Position numbers and translations under genes: made by a program | Assembly: GCF_003351765.1 (NCBI RefSeq) | Contig: NZ_CP031229.1 | Location: 2,604,001-2,668,000 of the forward strand | Direction: 5' to 3' | Length of the DNA: 64,000 nucleotides | Source of the DNA: Ornithinimicrobium avium | GTDB lineage: Bacteria; Actinomycetota; Actinomycetes; Actinomycetales; Dermatophilaceae | Shown: piece by piece, positions 63,427 through 64,000 of the stretch | Numbering within the stretch: position 1 is the first letter of the stretch | Layout: every line of letters begins with the position of its first letter | Notes under the pieces: model-generated | Told to the model about the DNA's origin: nothing | Databases searched by the model: none | Seen by the model: the letters and a program-made list of their open reading frames with translations, nothing else

Positions 63427-64000
63427 ATGGCTGACGACGAGACCCCCGACCTGCCCACGGACGACACGGACGTCGAGGTGGAGAACCCCGACCCGCAGAC
63501 CGCGCCCGTGGACCGCTCGCCCGGCGAGACCGACCGCGTCGAGGCGGTCGACCTCAACGCGGAGATGCAGCGCAGCTACATCGAGTACGCGATGAGCGTC
63601 ATCGTCTCCCGCGCGCTGCCCGACGTGCGTGACGGCCTCAAGCCGGTGCACCGGCGCGTGGTCTACGCGATGTTCGACGGCGGCTACCGTCCCGACCGCG
63701 GCTTCAACAAGTGCGCGCGTGTCGTCGGCGACGTCATGGGTCACTACCACCCGCACGGCGACAGCGCGATCTACGACGCGATGGTGCGCCTGGTGCAGCC
63801 GTGGTCGATGCGCTACCCGCTGATCTCGGGGCAGGGCAACTTCGGCACGCCCGGCGACGAGGGGGCGGCCGCCCCGCGCTACACCGAGGCCCGGATGGCG
63901 CCGCTGGCCATGGAGATGGTCCGCGAGATCGACGAGGGCACCGTCGACTTCACCGACAACTACGACGGGAAGACCAAGGAGCCGACGGTGCTGCCGGCGC
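63427..64000 (+). CDS. gyrA: DNA gyrase subunit A, 5' part
   Basis: 191 residues visible; runs off the right edge. After an acidic N-terminal extension of about 35 residues comes AEMQRSYIEYAMSVIVSRALP. The quinolone-determining region HPHGDSAIYDAMVRL has the wild-type Ser (residue 113) and Asp (residue 117), and the catalytic tyrosine is Tyr152 in APRYTEARM. ATG at 63427 follows GAGGG. Cotranscribed with gyrB, 75 bp apart. Confidence 0.97.
   Translation, partial: MADDETPDLPTDDTDVEVENPDPQTAPVDRSPGETDRVEAVDLNAEMQRSYIEYAMSVIVSRALPDVRDGLKPVHRRVVYAMFDGGYRPDRGFNKCARVVGDVMGHYHPHGDSAIYDAMVRLVQPWSMRYPLISGQGNFGTPGDEGAAAPRYTEARMAPLAMEMVREIDEGTVDFTDNYDGKTKEPTVLPA

Overview
The window is 64 kb of very GC-rich (about 73% by eye) actinobacterial chromosome centred on the replication origin. 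Gene order from pcnA (about 36.5 kb) to gyrA (64 kb) is the conserved actinobacterial origin neighbourhood: pcnA, NUDIX, DUF6049-type protein, murJ-pseudokinase, sigM, anti-sigma-like protein, trxB, trxA, parB, parA, rsmG, khpB, yidC, yidD, rnpA, rpmH, dnaA, dnaN, gnd, recF, dciA, gyrB, gyrA. Gene content, GTG starts and the gnd insertion between dnaN and recF point to Micrococcales, perhaps an Ornithinimicrobium/Serinicoccus/Janibacter-like genus. The genus is an inference; there is no rRNA in the window.

Layout. (1) 1-5031: Mrp-type Na+/H+ antiporter (mnhD partial, mnhC, fused mnhA-mnhB), read leftward. (2) 5161-6989: ribosomal/SSB operon rpsF-ssb-rpsR-rplI, read leftward and closed by a strong hairpin. 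(3) 7286-31496: a 24-kb cell-envelope polymer island. It holds two nucleotide-sugar (uronate) dehydrogenases, a two-component ABC polysaccharide/teichoic acid exporter, a membrane O-acyltransferase with an SGNH domain, a 1614-residue multidomain transferase ending in a CDP-glycerol glycerophosphotransferase module, a second stand-alone glycerophosphotransferase, two TupA-like ATP-grasp ligases, several GT-A and GT-B glycosyltransferases, and one unrecognised protein. (4) 31531-36476: ino1, a class A penicillin-binding protein and a GT87-like membrane mannosyltransferase. (5) 36511-48253: the pcnA to trxA block. (6) 48372-54316: leftward parB/parA, rsmG, khpB, yidC, yidD, rnpA, rpmH. (7) 54317-64000: origin and rightward dnaA-dnaN-gnd-recF-dciA-gyrB-gyrA.

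In Mycobacterium tuberculosis the ino1/ponA1/Rv0051 group lies next to rpsF-ssb-rpsR-rplI. Here the envelope island sits between them. Its inventory suggests an anionic wall polymer made of glycerol phosphate and hexuronic acids, possibly substituted with amino acids by the ATP-grasp enzymes (teichuronopeptide-like). This chemistry is inferred from families, not shown.

The replication/segregation half carries clear cis signals. There are four DnaA boxes in exact 12-bp register just before dnaA, at least eight boxes between dnaA and dnaN (probable oriC core), another cluster of five between trxA and parB, and parS-like sites inside the 5' ends of parA and parB. A GGGAAC-N18-GTTG element precedes trxBA and matches the SigR/SigH oxidative-stress promoter class. 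I saw no tRNA, rRNA, CRISPR, transposase or prophage.
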